Positions 1 to 8,055 of a stretch of 64,000 nucleotides of DNA are shown in pieces. The position numbers and the translations under genes were made by a program. The stretch lies in the NCBI RefSeq assembly GCF_921294215.1, contig NZ_CAKLDM010000001.1, positions 1,443,243-1,507,242 on the forward strand, written 5' to 3'. This DNA is from Vibrio marisflavi CECT 7928 (GTDB taxonomy: Bacteria; Pseudomonadota; Gammaproteobacteria; Enterobacterales; Vibrionaceae). A model generated the notes under the pieces. The model saw only the letters and a list, made by a program, of their open reading frames with translations, was not told where the DNA came from and ran no database searches. Every line of letters begins with the position of its first letter. The first letter of the stretch is position 1.

Positions 1-576
1 TGAACCGTCGTGAAAAGTGATGCCTTTTCTTAAAGTCACATGTACACCCCCAGAACTCTCGCTCCAGTTTAGAGCTAAGTCACCTGTGTACATGGCTGTC
101 TCACTGTCAAACCTAATCAACTTTGCATACAAATGGTTAGCAATGTGCTGTTCAGTTCGACGAGCAATGGAGATCGGGTCTAAACAATGTGTCCCTCTAT
201 AAAAGGGAACACGCAATATGTGTTTAGACAGAGGCTTTGCAGTTGGCACAGCTAGATAGTTCGCTAAAAATTGCTCCTGCTTACCTTTTTCAACCAGCTT
301 CATAGCCAGCTCTATTTTGCCTTTCTGAAGGAGGTGCGTAGCTTCGGCATCGATTGTCTGCCTCACGTCTTTAAGCAAAGTAATTATCGGTAGGTTTCCT
401 CGTCCAACGCTGGGTTGCCAATCAATAATGTTTTGCTCGGACAGTTTCTTAATCACAAGTTGAGCATTGCGCTTTGAGCAAGCTAGAGCATCTGTTATTG
501 ATTCTAGAGAGAGGTTTTGAGGGTGATTTACCGCTAGTGTATTCCTTAAATAAACCAATGCCATCCAATAACGCAT
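1..576 (-). CDS. SgrR-family transcriptional regulator (partial, C-terminus off the window)
   Basis: The first 192 codons run in one open frame to the window edge; the ATG at 576 follows a GGGGAG ribosome site. Residues 1-110 match the SgrR N-terminal winged helix, with the 'VGRGN' wing. A solute-binding domain of the SBP_bac_5 type starts near residue 115: 'HILRVPFYRG', 'RRTEQHIANHLYAKL', then 'LRKGITFHDGS'. From memory these align with E. coli SgrR segments. Known family role: sensing sugar-phosphate stress and activating the divergent sgrS RNA. Which ligand it senses here is unknown. A small ORF is divergent to it at 756. Confidence 0.85.
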   Translation of the reverse strand, partial: MRYWMALVYLRNTLAVNHPQNLSLESITDALACSKRNAQLVIKKLSEQNIIDWQPSVGRGNLPIITLLKDVRQTIDAEATHLLQKGKIELAMKLVEKGKQEQFLANYLAVPTAKPLSKHILRVPFYRGTHCLDPISIARRTEQHIANHLYAKLIRFDSETAMYTGDLALNWSESSGGVHVTLRKGITFHDGS

Positions 577-755
577 AGAACTCCCCATTCACAATATTTG
601 CTAGCTAACGTTCCTTTTTAACATATTGTATTGGTCCTAATAAATTCAATAACTAAAGCCGAGATAAAAGGTGAAATTGTCGGGTTACTATTTCTATTTT
701 CTCTTCATGTTTATTGGTCAATAGTTTTCAAGGTCAGCAAACATTGGAGAAAACA

Positions 756-920
756 ATGAATCAGTACTTTGACTTTATACCAACACTACATAGCAGAACC
801 TTCCAGGAAACAACGGCTTTATCTATTCCTAGAAAGAAGCGGAGGTTTTTACAGAGAATGAAATTTACGATACTTAGAATCGAGCGAAGCAAAAAGAGCC
901 TTAAGCAGAATTCTGCTTAA
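756..920 (+). CDS. Small basic protein, possible SgrT-like peptide (54 aa)
   Basis: ATG at 756 follows TTGGAGAAAACA, a good ribosome site. An in-frame TTG at 714 is possible but has weaker support. The peptide starts MNQYF, has LSIP at residues 22-25, then a strongly basic stretch (RKKRR). E. coli SgrT, as I remember it, starts MKQFY and has LSVP at about residue 21. The gene is divergent from an SgrR-family regulator, as sgrS/sgrT is from sgrR in enterics. This similarity is short and the assignment is inference. The last codons lie inside the terminator palindrome of the convergent gene. It could also be a chance ORF. Confidence 0.4.
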   Translation: MNQYFDFIPTLHSRTFQETTALSIPRKKRRFLQRMKFTILRIERSKKSLKQNSA

Positions 921-926
921 GGCTCT
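891..926 (-). terminator. Intrinsic terminator of the 944-1696 gene
   Basis: A 32-nt perfect palindrome (895-926, half-site AGAGCCTTAAGCAGAA) is followed, on the minus strand, by five T residues. On the plus strand there is no T tract, so it does not look like a terminator for the small ORF it overlaps. Confidence 0.75.
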
Positions 927-943
927 CTGTAACAAGGCTTAAC

Positions 944-1696
944 TTACTTATATTTAGAAAGGATTTTATCGTATTCACCTGATGCTTTGACCGCATCTAA
1001 CGCTTTTTGCATAGAAGCCACAGTGGAGTCATCGACATCTTTGCTGAGCGCATAATAAAGCTGCCCCTCGTTCAATACATAATAAGATTTAAATTGACTG
1101 GTATCACCACCGTTTCTTTTAATCAACATGAACGCCGTGATTTCATCATACGCCCACAGCTGTAAGCGGCCCGATATCAATTTCTTGGCAATCTGGTCAG
1201 GCTTGGTCAACTGGTCAATTTGCTTCTCTGGGACACCAGCGTCTCTAAGAAGTTGCTCACCATAATCTTCGTTGACCACACCAATTTTGTAGTTTTTCAT
1301 CTGATCAGCACTATTTATTTCGATTCCAGCATCTTTTTTACCGATGAGAGTGACGCGCAGCGATGCGATTGGGCCAGCCCATTTAAATAGGTCTTCACGT
1401 TTAGCCGCTCTGGTTGTAGAAAATAGCACCTTGTTCGGGCCTTTAAGCGTCATATCATACGCCCTCGCCCATGAGTACACCCTCACATCTCCTTTTGTAA
1501 GAGGAACATTGGCTTGCTTAGCCATTGCCATCAGCAAATCCACGGCAATACCACCAGCCTGATTACCTTCTTTAAAGTTGTACGGTGGAAACTCTTCGGT
1601 TAAATAGTCAAGTTTGGAAAAATCGCTCGCCTGAGAAACTCCCATCATCCCAAAGCAAAAACCAATGATTAAAGATAGTTTTGATATCCATTTCAT
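944..1696 (-). CDS. Periplasmic solute-binding protein, family 3 (SBP_bac_3)
   Basis: A 250-aa protein with a Sec signal peptide (residues 1-23, cut near 'VSQAS') and a type II periplasmic binding fold of the amino-acid-binding family 3: 'LTEEFPPYNF' near the N-terminus, 'DLLMAMA', and a C-terminal 'ALDAVKASGEYDKILSKY'. ATG at 1696 follows an AGGA site. No permease or ATPase gene lies beside it, so it is an orphan binding protein. Two relatives occur at 31562 and 48180. The ligand cannot be told from sequence. Confidence 0.85.
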   Translation of the reverse strand: MKWISKLSLIIGFCFGMMGVSQASDFSKLDYLTEEFPPYNFKEGNQAGGIAVDLLMAMAKQANVPLTKGDVRVYSWARAYDMTLKGPNKVLFSTTRAAKREDLFKWAGPIASLRVTLIGKKDAGIEINSADQMKNYKIGVVNEDYGEQLLRDAGVPEKQIDQLTKPDQIAKKLISGRLQLWAYDEITAFMLIKRNGGDTSQFKSYYVLNEGQLYYALSKDVDDSTVASMQKALDAVKASGEYDKILSKYK

Positions 1697-1865
1697 AGCT
1701 GAATCCTGATATTTATTGAGTAGTTATTCAAATAAACAGTAGGTGTTGAACAAACTATGTACAAGAACGTTATTGCTTGCTGTCTCAGCTTCAAGACGAA
1801 ATGATGTATAGAGTATGAGAATTGGGCGACATACAGTCGCCCGATTACCGTCTCTTTGATTAGGA

Positions 1866-3293
1866 TTACGCTTGTGGTGCGGTTGCTGTTTGGTGAGTAA
1901 GATTTAGGTAATATTGTGGTGCTGGATAATTACGATAGCGTACCGTAGTCATCATTCCAGCTTCTGCATGCCATAAAATATGGCAGTGGAAAGCCCAAAT
2001 TCCCGGATTTTTAGCATCAAAGGCAATAGTTATTTTTGAGTGAGGTAACACATTCACCGTATCCCGCATTGGCCCATCAGTCGCCTTACCGTTTACAGAA
2101 ACAATTTGGAAATCAGTGCCGTGCAAGTGCATTGGGTGTGGCATCATCGACTCATTGTTTAACGTCACTTCCACTCTATCGTCCTTACTCACCCACAAAG
2201 GTGAAGTGTTCGGCCACGTTTTTCCATTTATATCCCACGCATATTTCGTCATATCACCGGTTAGGTTTAGCGTGTAGTGCTCGTCAACTTTTCTCTTCGC
2301 TAAAGGCTTTGATGCATGCAGGGACATCAACTGCTTATAGTTATACTCTGGGTATTGTTTGTTCACTTTCTCAGAGATGTTGGGGATCTTCGCACCTTCA
2401 GTCGCAAAGATAATACCAGAACGCAAATTGGTGCCTTCGCCTTCTGCTAGAATAGGAAATGCTCCTTTGTGCGGGATAGTAAATTCGACATCACTACGCT
2501 GAGCAATAGCAACTTGATAGTTATTACCTTTGATTGGCTTAACATTCTGGCCATCAACTGCAACAAGTTGGTTTTTCAGCTGCCCTATATTTAAGTAGAG
2601 ATTGGTATCAGTAGCGCCGTTAATAAATCTTAAGCGAATCTTCTCTCCCACTTTCACTCGAATCACTTCAGGCTGTTTGAGAGTATGGCGATTGGCAAGC
2701 AAAACATCTGGTGGAACGTCATTTATCTCGTTGCCATTAATTTTAAGTGTCGATTCATTTGGTTTGGTTAACGCATTCCAGATTTGATCCGGTGCGTTAT
2801 AGTTGAAATCTTGCACCATCATAGTGACGTTCTTAACACCCTTCTGAGGACCTGACTTCGGATAAATAATGAATGGCGCTCCCATTAACCTTGCTTCCTC
2901 AAGCCCTACGTGGGAGTGCATCCAGTAAGTGCCCGTTTGGTTAAGTTTAAACTGATAGTGCTGCTGGCCATTAGGTGGAATAGGCAACTGAGTTACGTAC
3001 GGCACACCGTCTTCTTTGTTCGGTTCAACGAGGCCATGCCAGTGCAGTGTAATCGGCTTATTGGTGTCATTTTTTACAATAGCATTAAAATCTTCACCTT
3101 CTCGGCCTACGAAGCCGTTACTGCCATCGCTATTGGTTATCTGATACACCGTTTCATTGTGTCCATCAATCTTGAGTTGGGTATTATGAACGGTGAGGGT
3201 AATAGGTTTTTGAGCTGCATAACTTGCTACTGAGTAAAGTGGCAGCGCAGCTAAGCTGGTAAGAGCTAGTGTTTTGAAGGTGCTGACATTCAT
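1866..3293 (-). CDS. cueO: Multicopper oxidase, CueO-like
   Basis: A 475-aa periplasmic multicopper oxidase. All four copper-ligand motifs are present: HWHG, HSH, HPMHLHGTDF and HCHILWHAEAGM, with the type 1 copper Cys, His and Met in the last. Known family role: oxidation of Cu(I) to Cu(II) in the periplasm, protecting against copper. The signal peptide (residues 1-27) has no twin arginine, so it looks Sec-type, while E. coli CueO uses Tat. No long Met-rich insert is visible. A CueR-type promoter lies 33-63 bases upstream, which supports a copper-defence role. Exact subfamily is not certain. Confidence 0.85.
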   Translation of the reverse strand: MNVSTFKTLALTSLAALPLYSVASYAAQKPITLTVHNTQLKIDGHNETVYQITNSDGSNGFVGREGEDFNAIVKNDTNKPITLHWHGLVEPNKEDGVPYVTQLPIPPNGQQHYQFKLNQTGTYWMHSHVGLEEARLMGAPFIIYPKSGPQKGVKNVTMMVQDFNYNAPDQIWNALTKPNESTLKINGNEINDVPPDVLLANRHTLKQPEVIRVKVGEKIRLRFINGATDTNLYLNIGQLKNQLVAVDGQNVKPIKGNNYQVAIAQRSDVEFTIPHKGAFPILAEGEGTNLRSGIIFATEGAKIPNISEKVNKQYPEYNYKQLMSLHASKPLAKRKVDEHYTLNLTGDMTKYAWDINGKTWPNTSPLWVSKDDRVEVTLNNESMMPHPMHLHGTDFQIVSVNGKATDGPMRDTVNVLPHSKITIAFDAKNPGIWAFHCHILWHAEAGMMTTVRYRNYPAPQYYLNLTHQTATAPQA

Positions 3294-3325
3294 GTTTGTT
3301 TCTCTTTTTATGTGATTAGATTTAT

Positions 3326-3356
3326 AGCGTAATCCTTACCCTTACCGGAAGGTCAA
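3326..3356 (-). promoter_or_regulatory. CueR-type promoter of the multicopper oxidase
   Basis: Reading the minus strand, TTGACC (3356-3351) and TACGCT (3331-3326) are separated by 19 bases, the long spacer typical of MerR-family promoters. The spacer carries the copper-box dyad CCTTCCGGTAAGGGTAAGG. From memory this differs by only a few bases from the E. coli cueO promoter. No cueR gene is in the window, so the regulator would act from elsewhere. Confidence 0.75.
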
Positions 3357-3421
3357 CCATAAATGGAAAAGTTTTCAACATGAAATTCTGCAAGAGATGA
3401 ATATACAAAAATGAAAGTAAC

Positions 3422-4504
3422 TTACTGATTTAAATTATCAAATGAAGAGTCATACTGTTTAATATCGGGATTAAATGCCTTTGAAAAACGAGTAAAATCG
3501 ACTTTTTCCCAATCTTGGTTAGTAATAAAATCGTAATGCTGAGCAATATTCTCGCGAGACAATAAATGCATCTCAGAATAGATTGTTGAAGGGTACTCAG
3601 ATATAAAGTCTATGCCGTGATAGTGGTCATAAAGCAATACCATAGTAAAACCTAACTCAGCAAAATGTCCGCCGACTGAAGCCTCCAACAGACCACTGCG
3701 CACAGCATTGATACCATCTTTTGTCCAATCAATCCCACCAGTAATTACCTTGTCGCTACTGCCTACCCTATCAATCGTGTTTTTTACATTGATTGACATG
3801 TGATCGCTAGCAGCCCAGATTATCGATACGTTTGGATATCGTTTGATCAACTCTGCAGCTTGCTTTCCCGCCTTATCACCACTCCAATCAGCAAAGACAA
3901 TTTGATGCAGCAGGACATTCTGCTCTCGCGCAGCTTGCTTCAAACCTTCATTTCTAGCCAACGCTTCAGGTCCATCACGCCGCCCAGAAATGCCAACAAT
4001 TTCAATTGTGTCACTTAATGATTTATCCCTCGCAGACTTTATCAATTGCTTACCCAACAAGTAACCTGCAAAATGCTCACTAGGCGCCATGTGACCAATA
4101 AAAAACTTATAGTTTTCTCTGATATTACCGATGGTTGCTTTGTCTTCTTTCGGTATGCCTGCATTGACCATAAAGATTGGAATTTGGCATTCCTCTGCAA
4201 TAAATAAAATATCCTCTGCGATTGCCCTATGAAAAACTGCCACTAAATAGTCGGGTTTATCGATAGATGCACACGCTTGCCGCACATTTTTTAAATACGC
4301 ATATCGATTGGTCGCTGAATAGACGATGTCCAAATCTATATTCAGATCTTTAGCGCTGGCTCGTGCGAAATTATGCGTGATTCCCCAAAAATCTTGATCA
4401 TCAGGGTTTGGAGAAATAAAGGTAATATGAATGGTCCCGGGATGAGCAAAGCAAGTACCGATAGAAACAAGCAATAACGTAATAACTCTAAACAACGCGT
4501 TCAT
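3422..4504 (-). CDS. Periplasmic sugar-binding-like protein (type I fold)
   Basis: A 360-aa protein with a signal peptide (residues 1-20, 'GTCFAH') followed by a type I periplasmic binding fold of the Peripla_BP_4 kind: 'ITFISPNPDDQDFWG', 'VGISGRRDGPEALARNEGL', 'IIWAASDHMSINV' and 'VITGGIDWTKDGINAV'. Family members bind sugars or autoinducers for ABC importers or sensor kinases. No transporter or kinase gene is adjacent, so the partner is unknown. The ATG at 4504 has only a weak ribosome site. Confidence 0.75.
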   Translation of the reverse strand: MNALFRVITLLLVSIGTCFAHPGTIHITFISPNPDDQDFWGITHNFARASAKDLNIDLDIVYSATNRYAYLKNVRQACASIDKPDYLVAVFHRAIAEDILFIAEECQIPIFMVNAGIPKEDKATIGNIRENYKFFIGHMAPSEHFAGYLLGKQLIKSARDKSLSDTIEIVGISGRRDGPEALARNEGLKQAAREQNVLLHQIVFADWSGDKAGKQAAELIKRYPNVSIIWAASDHMSINVKNTIDRVGSSDKVITGGIDWTKDGINAVRSGLLEASVGGHFAELGFTMVLLYDHYHGIDFISEYPSTIYSEMHLLSRENIAQHYDFITNQDWEKVDFTRFSKAFNPDIKQYDSSFDNLNQ

Positions 4505-4666
4505 ACTGACCAGAAAATTTTAGTTAACGTTATCTAAAAGTATATTCAAAGACTCCAAAAGGATCGTATTTCGAAGGAATACGGAGGGTAAATGTAGCAA
4601 ATTAAATACTTATAAATGTCGGTCCCTGACATGTAGTATCCATTATCTATTTCTTTTCAATACGCT

Positions 4667-5074
4667 TTATGGCTGCTTATCGAACGCCTGTACACCTTCT
4701 GGAATATCGTACCAATCTTGCTTTTCACTCACCCAAACATGGACTGTGGGCTTAAGAATACTAGTATCATTTAGGTTCGCAGGTTTAAGCTTAATCATGT
4801 TTGGCTGGTTAGGATCGAAGTGATACATGCGATTGCCACAAGTCGGACAAAACTTCGCTCCATTGATGTTACCGCTGTCCGCCACGCGGCTCCATTCAGA
4901 CATCTCACCATTGAACTTCACACTGTCCGTATCAACGACTGCGGTTATGCTAAATGCACTTGTTGACAGCTTTTGGCACTCTTTACAATGGCAAGCGACG
5001 ACCATTTTAGGCGGCTGCAAGAGCTCATAAGTGACATTACCGCACTGACAAGATCCTTTAATTGGATAATTCAT
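4667..5074 (-). CDS. GFA-family (DUF636) zinc-binding protein
   Basis: A 135-aa protein with the glutathione-dependent formaldehyde-activating (GFA) fold. Its cysteines form the expected zinc sites: 'CQCGNVTY' (residues 9-16), 'CHCKECQ' (28-34) and 'FCPTCGNRMY' near 96-105. ATG at 5074 follows GGAGAACAAAA. Despite the family name, most members have no proven formaldehyde activity. It shares direction with the next upstream gene (5098-5406) with only 23 bases between, so the two are probably co-transcribed. Confidence 0.85.
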   Translation of the reverse strand: MNYPIKGSCQCGNVTYELLQPPKMVVACHCKECQKLSTSAFSITAVVDTDSVKFNGEMSEWSRVADSGNINGAKFCPTCGNRMYHFDPNQPNMIKLKPANLNDTSILKPTVHVWVSEKQDWYDIPEGVQAFDKQP

Positions 5075-5097
5075 TTTTGTTCTCCTTATCGGTACTC

Positions 5098-5406
5098 TCA
5101 GATCTGGTTATATAAAATAGGCTCAGCACTTTCGTAGAAGTTAAGTAACTTTTCTGGCAATAACTCTCCTTCCTTTTCTGGCCCGAGTAAGTCTTTTAGC
5201 TTTTCGATATGGGCGTCGAGAGTCTCTTGGCTCTCCCATTGCTCATAAATGACAAATTCTTCAGGCTTATCTTGTCGTTGATTGAAAGAATAACTGATAC
5301 AGCCTTTTCTTCGCCCTAAAGTATCAGCAGTTAGCTTTTTCGCTACCTCTATAAATTCACTCAACAAGTGCGGCTTTATCTTCGCGTGGATAATAACTGT
5401 AAGCAT
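5098..5406 (-). CDS. ABM-domain monooxygenase-like protein
   Basis: A 102-aa antibiotic-biosynthesis-monooxygenase (ABM) fold protein: 'LTVIIHAKIKPHLLSEFI' at the start, 'GCISYSFNQ' and 'EFVIYEQWESQETLDAHI' in the middle. These are small ferredoxin-like dimers that act on quinones or heme-like substrates, or degrade aldehydes and signals. The ATG at 5406 is chosen over a TTG at 5412 because the AGGAG site is about 8 bases from the ATG and only 2 from the TTG. Substrate unknown. Confidence 0.8.
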   Translation of the reverse strand: MLTVIIHAKIKPHLLSEFIEVAKKLTADTLGRRKGCISYSFNQRQDKPEEFVIYEQWESQETLDAHIEKLKDLLGPEKEGELLPEKLLNFYESAEPILYNQI

Positions 5407-5478
5407 AATCAATCTCCTATGAGCTACTCGGGTCTAGCAATATTCTAAACCTTCAAGTTGATTAATAAAAACAACGAT

Positions 5479-6480
5479 TTATTTGGAATTCAACAAACAG
5501 TCAAAACCACTTCTTAGCAAAGCGTTTTCCATAAGCGAAATGACTTTTCTACTGGTTTGGTGTGGGAAGATAGTTGAGCCGTTGGTATTGCTCTGCACCA
5601 ACGATGTGAGGTGATCAATCTCATACTCAAATCCACCACCGCCTTCAGCTGTGGTCAGTCTTGTATGCTCACCTCTGAAATTAATATCGATAGTTTTCGG
5701 GTTCCACCATTTATCATGAATAACAATTTCAACATCAGGGCCAGTGATGATGGCTTCCCGCTTCAGGTTTCGAGTGATAGATGCGCCTATTCTGCCCGTT
5801 ACTTGACCTTTAAAAGCAAAATCAATATTTTCGTCGACTTCACTTCTATCATTGTCTTTAACAATCGCTATTTCAGGGGTAGCTATCGAAGCTTGCAGCA
5901 AATAACACAAGTCAGCATAGAGCCACAAACCATATACACCAACGTCCAATGTCGCGCCACCTGCCAATCTAGGGTTAAACAAGTGCCAGGCAGGATCAAA
6001 ATCATGCTCTGTACCAAACGAGGCTTCAATGTTGCTGATAACAATGTTGTTGTCAGTGATAAATTGCTTCATTGACCTGTAGGCTGGAAAAGCGACCGTT
6101 TTCATGGCTTCTGCAAGGATTAAACCTTTCCTTTTCGCTAAATTCGCCATCTCATCCCAGTCTTTCAAATTAGTAAAAGCAGGCTTTTCAACCAGTACAT
6201 GTTTTCCGTGGTTTAGAAAGAGCTCGACTAAGTGTTTGTGGAAGGGGTGGATAGTTGCGACATATACAACATCCACGTTAGGATCGGTTGCTAACTCGAT
6301 ATATGAGCCAAAATAGGTTTGACACTGATATTGCTTTGCGAAAATCTTAGCTCGCTGTATGTCACGAGCAGCAACAGCATAGAGCTCAGCTTCAGTCACT
6401 TGTGCGACTAAGTCTTTAACAAAACGGTGAGCAATATTGCCAAGACCAGCGATTCCCCAAAGTACTTTACTATTCGCCAA
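5479..6480 (-). CDS. Gfo/Idh/MocA-family NAD(P)-dependent oxidoreductase
   Basis: A 333-aa enzyme with an N-terminal Rossmann fold, 'WGIAGLGNIAHRFVKDL' (residues 9-25), and the family motif 'VEKPAF' near residue 97. A C-terminal substrate domain follows, with 'GGATLDVGVYGLW' near 176. Family members oxidise or reduce sugars and polyols, or act as trans-dihydrodiol dehydrogenases, which this N-terminus also resembles. The start is TTG at 6480 after AAGGAA; the nearby ATG is out of frame. It follows the same direction as the ABM and GFA genes, about 70 bases away. Confidence 0.85.
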   Translation of the reverse strand: MANSKVLWGIAGLGNIAHRFVKDLVAQVTEAELYAVAARDIQRAKIFAKQYQCQTYFGSYIELATDPNVDVVYVATIHPFHKHLVELFLNHGKHVLVEKPAFTNLKDWDEMANLAKRKGLILAEAMKTVAFPAYRSMKQFITDNNIVISNIEASFGTEHDFDPAWHLFNPRLAGGATLDVGVYGLWLYADLCYLLQASIATPEIAIVKDNDRSEVDENIDFAFKGQVTGRIGASITRNLKREAIITGPDVEIVIHDKWWNPKTIDINFRGEHTRLTTAEGGGGFEYEIDHLTSLVQSNTNGSTIFPHQTSRKVISLMENALLRSGFDCLLNSK

Positions 6481-6573
6481 AATACATTCCTTCGATGTGT
6501 AATAGTTCAGGCGCTAACTATTACACACCTTAGGAAATGAACAAAGGCTATGAAGCAACGGACAAGCTGAAAG

Positions 6574-6993
6574 CTATACAACGTTAACTGTTTTACTCAG
6601 GTGCTTGAGCAACAAAAACGCACTTTCGCCAGAAACTTTATAAGGGTCAAACTCTGAACTTACGGAATACATTTTGTTGGTCGCTTCATTAATACTAGTA
6701 TCGCCGACATAACCCATACTCCAATCAACAAAGTCTCGCTGGCTGATTTCCCGGTACTCCAGCATGATAATATTGTCGTGACGCTTGTCGTTGAGGATTT
6801 TATGATATATCTCGTTTACCTTTGCTCGAGAGCCTTCAAGACACTGTAGAAAATACTTGCGGTTAAAGCATAGTATCCCTGTAATATCACGAGATAAGTT
6901 ATTTCTTTTAGCTGAGTCAATAATTTGTGCAATATCATCTTCGGTAAACCCATTGCTTATCGAGCTTACGTATATGAGTTGAACAAGTAACAT
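6574..6993 (-). CDS. Short BLUF-domain blue-light photoreceptor
   Basis: A 139-aa protein that is almost wholly a BLUF domain, which binds FAD and senses blue light. The expected residues are visible: Tyr in 'QLIYVS' (start of the fold), Asn in 'KRNNLSRDITGIL', Gln in 'FLQCLEG' and Trp in 'DWSMGYVG'. No effector domain is fused; only about 40 residues follow, probably the usual two capping helices. ATG at 6993 is preferred over an upstream in-frame start at 7038 because it has an AAGGA site eight bases away. A partner protein is likely but not evident here. Confidence 0.88.
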   Translation of the reverse strand: MLLVQLIYVSSISNGFTEDDIAQIIDSAKRNNLSRDITGILCFNRKYFLQCLEGSRAKVNEIYHKILNDKRHDNIIMLEYREISQRDFVDWSMGYVGDTSINEATNKMYSVSSEFDPYKVSGESAFLLLKHLSKTVNVV

Positions 6994-7234
6994 AGTTACA
7001 ATTCCTTTGCTGACGTTGTGTTTAAAGTTTATGCACAATTTTGAATATTGGGATAAATTAATGTGTGGCGAGTATCTTTTTTTCTGGGTTGAGATACCAG
7101 CTAACGTTTTTCAAGCGAGACAATCTACCATTTACAGCAGACTGCCTCATTTGAGAAGCATGAATTGCCCACCTTCAGCCCTGCATCTTCACTGTGTTTC
7201 GGTATATAATGCCAATACCGCTGATTTCGCCAGA

Positions 7235-7537
7235 ATGCACATGCTAGATTACGCCCAACTACAAGATAATGCCGAACAAGCTGTTAGCCTTTTAAAGGCC
7301 GTTGGTAACAAACATCGTTTGATGATCCTTTGTATATTACAAGAAGGTGAGCTATCTGTTTCCGAGCTAAATCAACGTATTCCTATGCCTCAATCGACGC
7401 TATCTCAACACCTTTCCTCTCTGCGAAAAGATAAAATTGTATCCACTCGACGAGCAGCCCAAACCATTTACTATTCATTGAACAATGCCAATGTTGTAGA
7501 GCTTATCGCTCTTCTCCACAAGCTATACTGCAAATAA
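7235..7537 (+). CDS. ArsR-family repressor, BigR/YgaV-like
   Basis: A 100-aa winged-helix regulator: 'AVSLLKAVGNKHRLMILCIL' then 'LSVSELNQRIPMPQSTLSQHLSSLR'. The frame is open back to 7007, but the region before 7235 shows no protein-like pattern, so ATG 7235 or 7241 is chosen. BigR-type proteins are sulfide/persulfide-responsive repressors that act through a cysteine pair; here Cys is seen in 'LCILQ' and 'LYCK'. It lies 96 bases before two YeeE/YedE sulfur-transport genes, with a perfect dyad between. The regulatory link is inference from context. Confidence 0.8.
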   Translation: MHMLDYAQLQDNAEQAVSLLKAVGNKHRLMILCILQEGELSVSELNQRIPMPQSTLSQHLSSLRKDKIVSTRRAAQTIYYSLNNANVVELIALLHKLYCK

Positions 7538-7579
7538 ACTACATTTCAATTCGGTCATTTTTAGAGCCGTTTAGTTGCA

Positions 7580-7612
7580 TTTATATCGTATATTGTTAAT
7601 ATACGATATAAA
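7580..7612 (+). promoter_or_regulatory. Operator dyad before the YeeE/YedE pair
   Basis: A perfect inverted repeat, 15 bases per arm with a 3-base GTT centre (right arm AATATACGATATAAA). It lies between the ArsR-type gene and the sulfur-transport gene, and it overlaps AT-rich sequence that could supply the -10. AT-rich dyads of this kind are typical ArsR/BigR operators. Confidence 0.65.
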
Positions 7613-7633
7613 GAAATTAGTGGAGAGATAATT

Positions 7634-8050
7634 ATGACTTCATTTACACCCGAACCTGCCCTAATCGGAGGCCTGTTGATAGGTGCTGCCGCTCTTTTAT
7701 TGCTGGTATTTCATGGCAAAGTTCTCGGTATTTCAGGTATCGTTAGCAACAGCTTCACGGTGAACAAAGCAACATCTTGGCGCAGGTTCTTCTTAATTGG
7801 TCTCGCAATATCTCCTTTCTTTATAAGCGATGACATTGCTGCATTACCTACGCAAATTTCTATTTCTTGGCCTGAAATTGTTTTGGGCGGCTTCTTGGTT
7901 GGTTTTGGCACTAAGATGGGGTCTGGATGCACAAGTGGACATGGCGTATGCGGTATCGGGCGACTTTCAATACGCTCTATTGTCGCTACCTGCACCTTTG
8001 TTTTCACAGCTGTAGTGGTCGTCTTTTTTACTCGTCACATCAAAGGGTAA
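7634..8050 (+). CDS. YeeE/YedE-family sulfur transport protein, first half
   Basis: A 138-aa inner-membrane protein with about four hydrophobic segments. It carries the family signature 'GTKMGSGCTSGHGVCGIGRLS' split by conserved cysteines (Cys-x3-His-x2-Cys). Family members (PmpA, TsuA-like) move thiosulfate or other reduced sulfur across the membrane. It is followed after 5 bases by its partner gene; such half-size proteins usually work in pairs. Regulation by the adjacent ArsR protein is likely. Confidence 0.85.
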   Translation: MTSFTPEPALIGGLLIGAAALLLLVFHGKVLGISGIVSNSFTVNKATSWRRFFLIGLAISPFFISDDIAALPTQISISWPEIVLGGFLVGFGTKMGSGCTSGHGVCGIGRLSIRSIVATCTFVFTAVVVVFFTRHIKG

Positions 8051-8055
8051 GCATT

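Noticed and set aside
891..926. The palindrome as the terminator of an SgrS-like RNA on the plus strand.
   Set aside because: The T-tract is only on the minus strand; the plus strand continues with CTGTAACAAGG.
2036..2413. Plus-strand ORFs opposite the multicopper oxidase.
   Set aside because: They lie antisense to a well-conserved gene, have no recognisable domains and no ribosome sites.
5611..6075. A 154-codon ORF opposite the Gfo/Idh/MocA gene.
   Set aside because: It is antisense to a conserved enzyme and shows no protein-like features.
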